This document shows, piece after piece, positions 33,401-43,809 of a stretch of 64,000 bases of DNA (the first letter of the stretch is position 1; every line of letters starts with the position of its first letter). Below the pieces are notes generated by a model. It saw only the letters and a list, made by a program, of their open reading frames with translations, searched no databases and was not told where the DNA came from. The stretch lies in assembly GCF_048569485.1 (NCBI RefSeq), contig NC_134354.1, positions 513,431,780 to 513,495,779 of the forward strand, written 5' to 3'. The DNA comes from Anomaloglossus baeobatrachus. Lineage: Eukaryota; Chordata; Amphibia; Anura; Aromobatidae. The position numbers were made by a program, and so were the translations under genes.

Positions 33401-36400
33401 CAAACCAACATCTGATTGTTCAAGACTTGATCAGCCTAGGAGCACAAATCGACACTACAGATCTCTGGGGCCGTACACCACTTCATGTATGTGCTGAACG
33501 AGGGTACTCGCAGGTGCTACAGGTGAGTCGGAGTTGAGGCGTCTAAACCATGTCCGTCACATAAATAGGACTTCATCGTTTTTTGTTTGTTTTTTTTAAT
33601 TCACACAGTTTAGGAAATTTTATATATTCCAGTAGTTTCAACTTTGCAATGGTTTAATTTCTGTACATTTAGGCAATCCAGAAAAGTGCTTCAGCTAGCA
33701 ATCAGTACGTTGATGTGGATGCTGTCAATTACGATGGTAAGTCTTTGGTTTTGTTATGTCAAGGCATTTAGTTGGTACAAAGTCAAACTTTGATTTTGTT
33801 TGCCTTCACTTGCCTTTTTAATAGTTTATTTATTGTGTTACATAGGTCTGACCCCATTGCATTGTGCTGTTATTGCTCACAATGCCCTAGTGCAGAGATT
33901 GCAGTTTAGTATGCCCGCGACAGATGACCTGCTGATGAAGAATAAGGCCATGGTTGACACTGTTAAGACTCTTCTTCATATGGGAGCTTCTGTGGACTCA
34001 AGAGTAAGAATTTCTGTTAATTATGTGTCATGTTTTTTTGTGCCACTGGATAACATTTTGTGAAGACATTAGCAATACATATTTAAGTTCCATCAACCCA
34101 AAGGCCCTCTCCTGGGCTTATATAGCTTTACCTCGCAATCCAGCGCTGAGGACCCGTGCCCGTGTTACCCATGTAACATGCTGAAGAAGACTAAAGGGCA
34201 CTTAGCACACAGTGACATCGCTATCGATGTCGCTGATGAAAGCACCCGCCCCCGTCGGTTGTGCGTCACGGGCAAATCGCTGACCGTGGCGCACAACATC
34301 GCTAAGAACGGTCACACGTACTTACCTGCGGAGCGATGTCGCTGTGGCCGGCAAACCGCCTCCTTTCTAAGGGGGCGGTTCGTGCAGCGTCACAGCAACG
34401 TCACTAAGCGGCTGCCCAATAGAAGCGGAGGGGCGGAGATGAGCGGGTGGAATATCCCGCCCACCTCCTTCCTTCCTCATTGCGGATGGCCACAGGGACG
34501 TTGATGTTTTTCGTTCCTGCGGTGTCACACATAGCGATGTGTGCTGCTGCAGGAAGGACGAACAACCTGCGTCCTGCAACAGCAACGATAATTGGGAGTA
34601 GAACGACGCGTCAACGATAAGGTAAGTAATTTTGATCGTTAACGGACGTTCGTGCGTTTCACATGCAACGACGTCGCTAACGAGGCCGGATATGCGTCAC
34701 GAATTCCGTGACAACAACGACATCTCGTTAGCGATGTCGTTGCGTGTTAAGTGGCCTTAAGCCACATTGCCAGATCTTCACAGGAGCAATGAAGAACTGG
34801 AAAAATATTCACTGCCAATAGGCCAAGCATATTTATGCAGCTGCTAAGTATCCAGTGCCAAAAGAAAATACATTTATTAGAAAGTAGGATACACTTCCAG
34901 AAATCAGAGTTCTACACTTGCTATTTAGATAGCATTGAAGTCTAGGGGACTTAATTTTTATAGTGAGTGTTAATCCTGAATTCTGCTGTGGAGCCTTAAT
35001 TATATTTATTACTTACAGGATCGTAAAAGTGGAAGAACGGCTCTACATTTAGCTTGTGAAGAAGCAAACCTGGAGCTGATGAGCATTTTCTTGGAGTTGC
35101 CAAACAGTCTGCTTTTTATTAATGCTAAGGTAATTGTGAGTTGTGTTGTATTTGATCGTGGTCAATACTACGCACCCATACCATGATCAAGTGTGTGCCC
35201 AATGCCCCAGAACTGCCTCAGTGTTTAATCTTTTCTAACTTCACTACTTCCTTTTAATGGACTCAAAAACACATAATTTTACTTATCTGCTTCATTTGCC
35301 AAAAATCTCCTTCCTATAAGTTCACATTCAGTTCTCGTTTTTAAGTTTAACTTGGAAATCCAACATTTGTAAAGGAAATAAAATAATTGCAAAAAAAAAT
35401 GTAAATGTATTTTTTTCTCAGGCCTACAATGGAAACACGGCGTTGCATGTTGCAGCCAGCTTACAGAGTAGAAGAGCCCATGTGGGGGCGGTGCGACTGC
35501 TAATGAGGAAGGGCGCTGACCCTAGCGCTAGGAACCTAGAGAATGAGCAGCCTGTGCACCTGGTCTCAGATGGAGCTGTAGGCGAAGAGGTAAGATTTGT
35601 AGCTATCTGACTAAATATGATACAGACTGTTTAATCCAAACTCTGTTTGGCAATGTCCCTACTTGTTCCTGAACAGGTAAGGGTGCTTTACACGCTGCGA
35701 CATCGCTAGCGATCTCGTTAGCAATGTGACATGCCAGATCGCAGATAAGATTTGCCGAGATCGCACATAGGTCATTTTTGTAGCACCGGTCACATGTGCG
35801 ATCTCGGCAAATCGTATGTGCGATCTGGCGTGTTACATCACTAACGAGATCGATAGCGATGTCGCAGCATGTAAAGCACCCTGTACTGTTATCTAGATAT
35901 GTTTTATAATTTAGTTTTGTAACTTCATGACAGTGACCAGTTTGCAATTCAAATATTGTGGTGCTAAGACATTAAAGGGGAATTCCTATCTCCAAGATCC
36001 TTTCCCAGTATGTAGTTGGTGTAACAATAATATTAGCAAATACGTCCTGTTAGAAATATTGTATAGTTCTCCTGATTAGCTATGTTGCTTACCTCGTGTG
36101 CAGGGCATTGTAGCTTAGGTATCCACTCATAGTGACAGCTAGTTTCTCTGGTCGTAACCATGGATACCTTAGCTGCAATGGCCTGCACATGAGGAACTAT
36201 AGCTAATCAGGGGAACTATACTACATTTCTAATTGGAGGTATTTGCTAATATTATTATTAACAATAATAATAATAATATTATTACACCTTCACATTGGGA
36301 TAGGATCTTGGAGATGGGAGTAACTCTAAGGCTATGTGCGCACTAGAAATGTGAAGTTTCTCAAGAAAATTTCTTGAGAAACTTCTGGGAGTGAAAGATT

Positions 36401-36974
36401 TCCGGACCTCCGGAAAAAATCCGCACCAAATCCGCATGCGGATTAGCCGCGGATTAGCTGCGGAATAAGCCGCGAAATTGCCGCGATTTTCCCGCGGGTG
36501 GTTCCCTGCGGATTTTTGCAGGCTGTACTGCCGAAATCCGCAGGGTACCTGCGGAAATAATGGACATGTTCATTTTCTCAAGAAATTTTCTCGAGAAATT
36601 CTTCTCAAGGAAATTTCTTGAGAAAAATCCGCAGCGTGCGCACAGCTTTTTTTTTTTTTTCATAGAAATTGCTGGGAAATGTCTGCACAAAGATTGCAGA
36701 CATTTCTCAAGAAATTTCCGCGGCAAATCCGCGGGTAAATCCGTGGGTAAAAAGGTCTAGTGCGCACAGAGCCTTAAAGTTTATTCTAAAGTTTTATTTC
36801 TTAACACATGATATTTCAGTGCAGGGAATTGCATTAGCACTACTCTATATTTCCTATTTATGCACCTTTCCTGATGATGGCTCTTTCTTAAACCTTAATT
36901 TCTAATTTCTTTTACAGATTAGACGAGTTCTCAAAGGAAAAGCAGCGATGCAGCAACGCTTACCGTCCTATTAG
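30197..36974 (+). CDS. nfkbiz: NF-kappa-B inhibitor zeta (I-kappa-B-zeta), 12 coding exons
   Basis: Atypical nuclear I-kappa-B protein that binds NF-kappaB (mainly p50) through ankyrin repeats and coactivates secondary inflammatory genes. Coding exons: 30197-30404, 31429-31562, 31697-31724, 31884-31981, 32065-32747, 32945-33050, 33376-33522, 33673-33736, 33846-34003, 35019-35129, 35422-35589, 36918-36974. They total 1962 nt, 653 residues plus TAG, against about 718 in human. All introns are GT-AG and every phase is consistent. In order: acidic/Ser-rich N-terminus (1-69); OCA-like peptide FQGVRVKNSVRELL (84-97), the POU-factor-binding motif; basic residues QKR and PKK (131-146), a likely nuclear-localisation signal; Pro/Ser-rich middle (157-370); seven ankyrin repeats (about 380-650), with TPLH/TALH signatures at 448, 493, 549 and 586. 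The start has G at -3. No disruption seen. Intron 9 holds one MITE and intron 11 holds two. Confidence 0.96.
31429..31562 (+). CDS. nfkbiz: nfkbiz exon 2 (OCA-like peptide)
   Basis: Encodes residues 70-114. The motif GVRVKNSVRELL is almost the same as the mammalian protein and like the OCA peptide of POU2AF1-type coactivators. Acceptor 'tttag', donor 'gtactt', ends in phase 0. Confidence 0.93.
31697..31724 (+). CDS. nfkbiz: nfkbiz exon 3 (28-nt microexon)
   Basis: Encodes KSKSHELYT plus one base of the next codon. Acceptor 'gatag', donor 'gtatgt'. It is supported by the phases of its neighbours and by position relative to the short segment before ELKN in the human protein. Skipping it would shift the frame. 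Confidence 0.8.
31884..31981 (+). CDS. nfkbiz: nfkbiz exon 4 (basic region)
   Basis: Encodes residues 124-156, starting ELKSTSGQKR and including APKKI. This aligns with the human basic nuclear-localisation region SGKRK...CKRP. Acceptor 'ctcag', donor 'gtaaat'. Confidence 0.9.
32065..32747 (+). CDS. nfkbiz: nfkbiz exon 5 (large Pro/Ser-rich exon)
   Basis: Encodes residues 157-383 plus two bases of codon 384. It starts TPPHTPNSS (human TPPQTPTPG), contains NIKNESQPVSLNTVRVDW and ends SQDADGD before the first ankyrin repeat. Donor 'gtaagt'. Confidence 0.95.
32945..33050 (+). CDS. nfkbiz: nfkbiz exon 6 (ankyrin 1)
   Basis: Encodes LLHIAVAQGRRARCYVIAQ and LDIKEHNKQ, the first ankyrin repeat, very close to human. 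Acceptor 'tttag', donor 'gtaaag', ends in phase 0 at residue 419. Confidence 0.95.
33376..33522 (+). CDS. nfkbiz: nfkbiz exon 7 (ankyrin 2-3)
   Basis: Encodes residues 420-468: SAFQLAVAANQHLIVQDL, then WGRTPLHVCAERGYSQVLQ. Acceptor 'tgcag', donor 'gtgagt', 49 whole codons. Confidence 0.95.
33673..33736 (+). CDS. nfkbiz: nfkbiz exon 8
   Basis: Encodes residues 469-489 (AIQKSASASNQYVDVDAVNY, then D) plus one base of codon 490, linking ankyrin repeats 3 and 4. Acceptor 'tttag', donor 'gtaagt'. Confidence 0.92.
33846..34003 (+). CDS. nfkbiz: nfkbiz exon 9 (ankyrin 4)
   Basis: Encodes residues 490-542: GLTPLHCAVIAHNALVQ through LLHMGASVDSR. The donor at 34,004 ('gtaaga') joins in frame to DRKSG of exon 10. 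The following intron contains a Harbinger-like MITE. Confidence 0.93.
34195..34757. mobile_element. Harbinger-like MITE 2, in nfkbiz intron 9
   Basis: Ends 'agggcacttagcac' and 'gttaagtggcct' are imperfect inverts, flanked by TAA at 34,192-34,194 and 34,758-34,760. Shares interior words ('gacatcgcta', 'ttagcgatgtcgttg') with the other copies. No transposase. Confidence 0.78.
35019..35129 (+). CDS. nfkbiz: nfkbiz exon 10 (ankyrin 5)
   Basis: Encodes residues 543-579: DRKSGRTALHLACEEANLEL and so on to FINAK. 37 whole codons, acceptor 'tacag', donor 'gtaatt'. Confidence 0.94.
35422..35589 (+). CDS. nfkbiz: nfkbiz exon 11 (ankyrin 6-7)
   Basis: Encodes residues 580-635: AYNGNTALHVAASLQ, RLLMRKGADPSARN, then ENEQPVHLVSDGAVGEE. 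56 whole codons, acceptor 'ctcag', donor 'gtaaga'. Confidence 0.95.
35680..35882. mobile_element. Harbinger-like MITE 3, in nfkbiz intron 11
   Basis: 203 bp, ends 'agggtgctttacacgctg' and 'cagcatgtaaagcaccct', flanked by GTA at 35,677-35,679 and 35,883-35,885. Nearly all of it can fold as one hairpin. The target departs from TWA in one base, which some Harbinger insertions do. Confidence 0.82.
36333..36773. mobile_element. Short copy of family C element, in nfkbiz intron 11
   Basis: Ends 'aggctatgtgcgcactag' and 'ctagtgcgcacagagcct', flanked by TA, the same termini as 7872-10,234, but only about 440 bp long. It retains the two subterminal regions and lacks the large interior. Confidence 0.82.
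36918..36974 (+). CDS. nfkbiz: nfkbiz exon 12 (last coding exon)
   Basis: Encodes IRRVLKGKAAMQQRLPSY and TAG, matching the human C-terminus IRRILKGKSIQQRAPPY in character. Acceptor 'tacag' at 36,917. Confidence 0.95.
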   Translation: MRRVLKGKAAMQQRLPSY

Positions 36975-37120
36975 GCTCTTGGAATTTTTAGACTCACGCC
37001 AGTTAGGCAGTCATTGTTTTGTAAATAGGCTTGCCCAATGTAAGGGGCAAATGAAAGTTTGTTTCTATGAAACTAAATGTTATTGTTCACTATTATATAG
37101 TGGTCCAAATACATCTTCGC

Positions 37121-37126
37121 AATAAA
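37121..37126 (+). terminator. Poly(A) signal, proximal
   Basis: AATAAA about 150 nt after the stop codon, with a long T-run downstream (37,145-37,158). Confidence 0.6.
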
Positions 37127-37656
37127 GTCCTGGGTTATCCCCATTTTTTTTTTTTTTCTTGTTCTTGCTGTTAGTTGCAAGTAGTCTTTTTCAATCTTGT
37201 ATTTTCATCAACCAACAACATATAACTAGTAATGGGGGCGTCACAGTTCGAACCCCCATGTTAAAGCTGGACTTTTTTTTTTTTTTTTTTTATTTTTATT
37301 TTGAATAAGGATTATAGTAATAAAATAGTAATTGCTTAGTTTGTGAATGTGATTTTTATTTTCAGAATTTATTGGAAATATCTCCAAATAAATGTACCTA
37401 CAATGAAGGATTATAGTTATATAGTAATAAGTAAAATGTTTGACTATAAGTATAATTATAAAGTAATAAGAAAAATGTTTATGACTAAGTATATTTAGTT
37501 AAATATAGTTTGTTTTTTTTCCTTTATCGTATTAAGACTGAGCAGTTGTTGAATGTACTTCTTACAAATTTATAGAGGAAGCGTTTAAGTTTATGGTATG
37601 TCTCGTAGACAAATTTTGGAATATGTATATTTCTAAATGTATTGCAGAAAAAAGTA

Positions 37657-37662
37657 AATAAA
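37657..37662 (+). terminator. Poly(A) signal, distal
   Basis: AATAAA with a T/GT-rich element about 25 nt downstream. Use of this site would give a 3' UTR of about 700 nt. Confidence 0.6.
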
Positions 37663-37969
37663 TTGTATATTTTAAATTATTACAAGTTTTTGTGTCTTAT
37701 GTACTCTTGGAAAGGATTATCATGATTAACATGTCTAAGAGTTACATTTACATGTCATGCAGCTCTGCAAGTTCCCACATTAAAAAGAGGTCCATATTGG
37801 ATCTTCATTTCTGTAGTGTATTCTGGTCCAAATTCTCAACTAAACAATTCCTTTAAAATAATCTTTATAGTAATCAGAGCTCAGTCTGATACATTACTCC
37901 AGATCTCCTGCATTGAAGAGGTTGACTATAAATGTCACCTGAACTATCCACATAGCCAAAATTAGCTTT

Positions 37970-40942
37970 CTTTGTCGCTCCATTGGGAGACCCAGACAAT
38001 TGGGTGTATAGCTACTGCCTCCGGAGGCCACACAAAGCATTACACTTAAAAGTGTAAGGCCCCTCCCCTTCTGCCTATACACCCCCCGTGGGATCACGGT
38101 TCCTCAGTTTTCAAGCTTTGTGCGAAGGCTCTCAGGGACACTCTGTGATCCCTTACTTAGACGATCTGCTGGTCAAGGCGCCTTCTCAAGAGGCATGCCA
38201 ACACAGCCTGAACGTGGCGCTGGAGACCCTCCAGGGTTTCGGGTGGATCATCAACTTTTCCAAGTCAAATCTAACCCCGACCCAGTCGATAACATATCTT
38301 GGCATGGAGTTTCATACTCTCTCAGCGATAGTGAAGCTTCCGCTGGACAAACAGCGTTCACTGCAGACAGGGGTGCAATCTCTCCTTCAGGGTCTGTCGC
38401 ACCCCTTGAGACGCCTCATGCACTTCCTAGGGAAGATGGTGGCAGCAATAGAGGCGGTCCCTTTCGCGCAGTTTCATCTGCATCCACTACAATGGGACAT
38501 TCTCCGCCAATGGGACGGGAGGTCGAAGTCCCTCGACAACAACGTCTCTCTCTCTCAGGCGGCCAAGGATTCTCTTCGATGGTGGCTACTTCCCACCTCA
38601 TTGTCGAAAGGGAAATCCTTCCTACCCCCATCTTGGGCGGTAGTGACGACAGATGCGAGTCTGTCAGGGTGGGGAGCAGTCTTTCTCCACCACAGGGCTC
38701 AAGGTACGTGGACTCAGCAAGAGTCCACTCTTCAGATCAACGTTCTGGAGATCAGAGCAGTGTATCTTGCCCTACAAGCCTTTCAGCAGTGGCTGGAAGG
38801 CAAACAGATCCGTATTCAGTCGGACAACTCCACAGCGGTGGCATACATCAACCACCAAGGAGGAACTCGCAGTCGGCAAGCCTTCCAGGAAGTCCGGCGG
38901 ATTCTGACGTGGGTGGAAGACACGGCTTCCACCATATCCGCAGTTCACATCCCAGGCGTGGACAACTGGGAAGCAGACTTCCTCAGTCGCCAGGGTATGG
39001 ACGCAGGGGAATGGTCTCTTCACCCGGACGTGTTTCAGGAGATCTGTCGCCGCTGGGGGATGCCGGACGTCGACCTAATGGCGTCTCGGCACAACAACAA
39101 GGTCCCAGTTTTCATGGCACGGTCTCACGATCACCGAGCTCTGGCGGCAGACGCCTTAGTTCAAGATTGGTCGCAGTTCCAGCTTCCTTATGTGTTTCCA
39201 CCTCTGGCTCTGTTGCCCAGAGTGCTGCGCAAGATCAGGTCCGACTGCCGCCGCGCCATCCTCGTCGCTCCAGACTGGCCAAGGAGGTCGTGGTACCCGG
39301 ATCTGTGGCACCTCGCGGTAGGCCAACCGTGGGCACTACCAGACCGATCAGACTTGCTGTCTCAAGGGCCGTTTTTCCATCAGAATTCTGCGGCCCTGAA
39401 CCTGACTGTGTGGCCATTGAGTCCTGGATCCTAGCGGGTTCAGGATTGTCTCAAGAGGTCATTGCCACCATGAGACAGGCCAGAAAACCTACTTCCGCCA
39501 AGATATACCACAGGACGTGGAAAATATTCTTGTCTTGGTGCTCTGCTCAGGGAGTCTCTCCCTGGCCATTTAGATTGCCTACCTTTCTCTCCTTCCTGCA
39601 ATCCGGGTTGGAAAAAGGTTTGGCGCTCAGTTCCCTCAAGGGGCAAGTCTCAGCGCTATCGGTATTTTTTCAGAAGCGCCTAGCACGACTTCCTCAGGTA
39701 CGCACGTTCCTGCAAGGGGTCTGTCATATCGTCCCTCCTTACAAGCGGCCGTTAGAGCCCTGGGATCTGAACAGGGTTCTAATTGCTCTCCAGAAGCCGC
39801 CTTTCGAGCCTATGAGGGATGTTTCCCTTTCTCGCCTTTCACAGAAAGTGGCCTTTCTAGTAGCGGTCACGTCTCTTCGACGAGTGTCCGAGCTAGCAGC
39901 GCTGTCATGCAAATCTCCCTTCCTGGTGATTCACCAGGACAAGGTGGTTTTGCGCCCTATTCCGGAGTTTCTCCCTAAGGTGGTATCCCCGTTTCATCTC
40001 AATCAGGATATCTCCTTGCCTTCCTTGTGCCCTCGTCCAGTTAATCAATGTGAAAAGGATTTGCATTTGTTGGATCTCGTGAGAGCGCTCAGGATCTACA
40101 TTTCCCGCACGGCGCCCCTGCGCCGCTCGGATGCACTCTTTGTCCTTGTCGCTGGCCAGCGTAAAGGGTCGCAGGCTTCCAAGTCAACCTTGGCTCGGTG
40201 GATCAAGGAGCCAATTCTTGAAGCCTACCGTTCTGCTGGGCTTCCGGTTCCCTCAGGGCTGAAGGCCCATTCTACCAGAGCCGTGGGTGCGTCCGGGGCA
40301 TTACGACACCAGGCTACGGCTCAGCAGGTGTGCCAGGCGGCTACATGGTCGAGTCTGCACACTTTTACCAAACACTATCAAGTGCATACCTACGCTTCGG
40401 CGGACGCCAGCCTAGGTAGACAAGTCCTTCAGGCGGCGACTGCCCACCTGTAGGGTAGGGCTGTTTTTACGGTCCTATCACGAGGGGTTATTATACCCAC
40501 CCAGGGATTGCTTTTGGACATCCCAATTGTCTGGGTCTCCCAATGGAGCGACAAAGAAGAAGGGAATTTTGTTTACTTACCGTAAATTCCTTTTCTTCTA
40601 GCTCCAATTGGGAGACCCAGCACCCGCCCTGTTTGCTTAGGGATTTTTGTTTTTTCGGGTACACATGTTGTTCATGTTGAATGGTTTCGGTTCTCCGATG
40701 TTCCTTCGGATTGAATTTGTTCTTAAACCAGTTATTGGCTTTCCTCCTTCTTGCTTTGGCACTAAAACTGAGGAACCGTGATCCCACGGGGGGTGTATAG
40801 GCAGAAGGGGAGGGGCCTTACACTTTTAAGTGTAATGCTTTGTGTGGCCTCCGGAGGCAGTAGCTATACACCCAATTGTCTGGGTCTCCCAATTGGAGCT
40901 AGAAGAAAAGGAATTTACGGTAAGTAAACAAAATTCCCTTCT
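37970..40942 (+). mobile_element. DIRS-type retrotransposon fossil (partial)
   Basis: Tyrosine-recombinase retrotransposon. Inverted terminal repeats lie at about 37,973-38,108 and 40,765-40,895 (extending to 40,942). An internal complementary region at about 40,525-40,620 carries copies of both element ends, the known DIRS arrangement for closing a circular intermediate. Coding parts seen: the later part of reverse transcriptase with RNase H (about 38,100-39,430) and a tyrosine recombinase (to 40,453) in an overlapping frame, as the family is known to use. The copy is incomplete, with about one visible break. The well-kept frames and similar ends suggest a moderately young insertion. It lies about 300 bp after the nfkbiz 3' UTR. 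Confidence 0.88.
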
Positions 40943-41502
40943 TTTTTTTTTTAATATTATAAAATTGCAATAATCTAGAAGAAGGCTCAGATCAGTCCCC
41001 AGGAGATCTCAGTTTTGCCTCCTTTTCCTAACTGACTTGTGAAACATTTTATTAAAATATTTTTGCTATGGAAAATACATCCCATGCATTTTTAATGGGA
41101 CTATTTTTTTTGTTCTGTTCAATACATAGATGCCAGCCAGACCCATTCATGTGACTATGTTCTACCAACATTTTTCAAGTGAATAATTGAGATGCCACTT
41201 CCTGATGTCACTTGCATCTCCCATTGTCCCACTCAGCTTTATAGACCCAAAGCCCAAGAACTGGAAATTTCTATGCTGCACCCTGCAATTTTGCAGTGAT
41301 TACATTTTATTGTTTTGGTTTTTTTTTGTAGAGACAAACTCTAGGAATAGCATTAGCCAAGATAATCTTGAGATTACGATACAATGTTAACCTTTACTTA
41401 TCAAGAAGAATTAATAAACTATTTTAAGGAATTACATTTTTTTAGTACACTATTTTTCCAAGGGAGATCTTCTTAATAAAAGTGCAGACTGCATGTTGCA
41501 GC
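40943..41502. other. Unassigned
   Basis: A/T-rich; no exon, RNA or repeat boundary recognised. Confidence 0.4.
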
Positions 41503-41507
41503 CTTAA

Positions 41508-41830
41508 AGGGAACCTGTCAGGTGTAATATGCACCCAGAACCACAAGCAGTTCTGGGTGCATAATGCTAATACCTTCCTAACTATCCCATCATTTAGTAG
41601 CATAGATAGAGATCTTTAGAAAAAGTATTTCTAAAGATCCTTTATGATATTCTAATGAGCGCAGGGACCAGTCGCAAGGGTGTTTTTTTTTTTTTTGGTT
41701 TGCTTTTTTTCCCTCAACTAGTCCGCCCTCTTAGCATGTTGGCATGCCCACAGGGGAGTGCTAACATGCTATTCAATGCCCATTGCATAGCGTCATCAGC
41801 AGTGATGCGCGTACCTGTGTCCCTTGTCAT
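41508..41830 (+). mobile_element. Family B non-autonomous element, second copy
   Basis: Left end 'agggaacctgtcaggtgtaa' after TTAA (41,504-41,507). The interior parallels 6920-7200 ('cagttctgggtgcata', 'gagatctttagaaaaa', 'agtccgccctcttagcat'). A T-run near 41,683 is private to this copy. Right end not resolved. Confidence 0.7.
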
Positions 41831-41994
41831 CACTTTAGAACGCTGGGTTTAGGGTCAGTGCGCATGACCCACCATTTCCGATCATGTCCACTATGAAGCC
41901 AGGTGTACATATCCTGGCTTCAGAAAGGTCTAGTGCATTTAAAAATGGACAAAAATGTTGTTTGCCAAACTTTTTTGGCCAAAGGATCTCTGCA

Positions 41995-42700
41995 GTATTA
42001 TTATTATTATTTATTATTATAGCGCCATTTATTCCATGGCACTTTACAAGTGAAAGAGGGTATACGTACAACAATCATTAACAATACAAAGACTGGTATA
42101 GGAGGAGAGAGGACCCTGCCTGCGAGGGCTCAGTCTACAGGGAATGGGTGATAGTACAGTAGGTGAGGACAGAGCTGGTTGCGCAGTGGTGTACTGGACT
42201 GAGGGTTATTGTAGCTTGTAGGCTTGTTGGAAGAGATGGGCCTTCAGGTTCCTCTTGAAGTTTTCCACGGTAGGGGAGAGTCTGATATGCTGAGGTAGAG
42301 CATGCTAGAGTATGGGGGAGGCACGAGAGAAATCTTGTATGCAATTGTGGGAAGAGGAGATAAGAGAAGAGTAGAGAAGGAGATCTTGTGAGGATCTGAG
42401 GTTGCGTGCAGGTAGGTACCGGGAGACTAGATCAGAGATGTAAGGAGGAGACAGGTTGTGGATAGCTTTGTATGTCATGGTTAATGTTTTGAACTGGAGT
42501 CGTTGGGCGATGGGAAGCCAGTGAAGGGATTGGCAGAGTGGCGAGGCTGGGGAATAACTAGGGGAGAGGTGGATTAAGTGGGCCGCAGAGTTTAAGATAG
42601 ATTGGAGGGGTGCAAGAGTGTTGGAAGGGAGGCCAGAGAGCAGGAGGTTGCAGTAGTCGAGGTGGGAGATGATGAGGGCATGCACTAATGTTTTTGCTGA
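41995..42700 (-). mobile_element. L2/CR1-like LINE, 3' fragment
   Basis: The - strand frame at 42,305-42,685 contains ISHLDYCNLLLSGLP, QSILNSAAHLIH, SLHWLPIAQRLQFK and MTYKAIHNLSPPYISDL, matching the C-terminal part of L2/CR1 reverse transcriptases (known family motif HLDYCN...LHWLP). The element is 5' truncated, retaining only the end of the reverse transcriptase and about 300 bp of 3' region. It ends at 41,995 in an (ATT)n-type tail, after a sequence ('ccatggaataaatgg') close to the tail at about 8450. The open frame suggests limited decay. Confidence 0.82.
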
Positions 42701-42720
42701 TTCATAAGTATCTGTTCTAA

Positions 42721-43089
42721 TGGATGATTACAGGACATGTGAAGTTAGCCTAAGTGTTCACTGATAAAGTAATAACAACGGTGTGCCTGTGCACCAGATT
42801 AGAAACCGTTGGTCTTCCTGAAAAGAAATTGCACGGACAAACGTGTTTTACAGACTAGACTAGTGCATATCACATATATTCACCTGAGATTGAAGAAGTT
42901 GCCTTGTGAAGGCCAGTTCCCTTGATGGACACCATATTCACTCTTCAAGCCTCAACCCTGAAAGACCAGTACAACTGTCAAGTTGATGATTGAGTTAGAA
43001 ATAAATTGTATGCATCTATTTGAGACTCAGGTAACTAGAAATTGTTCTGTTAAGCCTCATTTCCACGGACCAGGTAAAATATATCTTTA
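42721..43089. other. Unassigned
   Basis: No supported feature. Confidence 0.4.
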
Positions 43090-43114
43090 TACCGTGTTAG
43101 CCAGTAGAGATAAA

Positions 43115-43365
43115 TTGTTTTAAAAGAACTGAAGTTCTCAGTGGTTGATACCTTTTTAATGGCTACTGAAAAGATGATAATAGCAAGCTTTCGAGACTAC
43201 TCAGGTCTCCCAATGTTGGTTCTCTTTCTGATACAAAATTAATACGTTTAGCCTGAAGAGACCTGAGTAGTCTCGAAAGCTTGCTATTATTACCATCTTT
43301 TCAGTTATCCATTAAAAGGTCTGAGGACCACTGAGGACTTCCGTTCTTTTAAACAATTTTCCACG
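43115..43365. repeat. Inverted repeat with facing hammerhead-like motifs
   Basis: The left arm (about 43,115-43,208) and right arm (about 43,258-43,360) are imperfect reverse complements: 'aatagcaagctttcgagac' against 'gtctcgaaagcttgctatt', with 'ttttaatggctactgaaaagatg' answered on the right with changes. The spacer is about 50 bp. Same general plan as the 14 kb and 54 kb loci. Confidence 0.7.
43252..43287 (+). ncRNA. Degenerate hammerhead-like motif
   Basis: Core 'ctgaaga' (43,253-43,259), stem II possible between 'gac' and 'gtc', core 'gaaa', short stem III 'agc-tt-gct'. Stem I pairing is not evident, so activity is doubtful. A mirrored partner without the first core box lies on the - strand in the left arm. 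Confidence 0.4.
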
Positions 43366-43379
43366 GACCAATAATTCGT

Positions 43380-43806
43380 GATCAAATGCTCATAGGAATG
43401 CTGGTTCTCGATCAGTGGTCCATGTACACTTGTTGATTAAGTAGCGAAGGAGCAAACTGCTGCTTTATTGGATCGATAATGTCCGACTGGTGTATGGAGA
43501 CTAAATAATTGCATTAATCTATACAAATACAGTTTGAGTCGCCAATTAAACAATTGTCAATTGTACATAGTCGATGGTCACTTTTTTCTGGCCAGAAATC
43601 GGCCTATGTGAATGGACCTTTTCACATCTAGGTTTTGTTTAATTAGTTTGTGCATTAGTTTCAACACTAGTTTGCGTTGATTGCATGTTCCCACATGTAT
43701 TATCTATTACTGTTAGTATATTTCAGGGACAGCCTTCACTATGTAACTACGGGGAACCTTATCTGACACTGTCTAGTCATTGGAGACTTTAAATATAAAT
43801 GGAGTG
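43380..43806. other. Unassigned
   Basis: No supported feature. Confidence 0.4.
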
Positions 43807-43809
43807 TTA

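Larger units (their letters stand above)
36975..37690 (+). other. nfkbiz 3' UTR
   Basis: A/T-rich. The first poly(A) signal at 37,121-37,126 is followed by a T-rich stretch; a second at 37,657-37,662 is followed by 'tttttgtgtctt'. A perfect small hairpin, 'tatattt' and 'aaatata' around 'agtt', lies at 37,490-37,507. The mammalian mRNA is known to be controlled through 3' UTR stem-loops. Confidence 0.7.

Noticed and set aside
37233-37258. tRNA T-arm-like sequence (gttcgaac within a G/C stem)
   Set aside because: No D-arm, anticodon arm or acceptor pairing around it; probably chance within the NFKBIZ 3' UTR.
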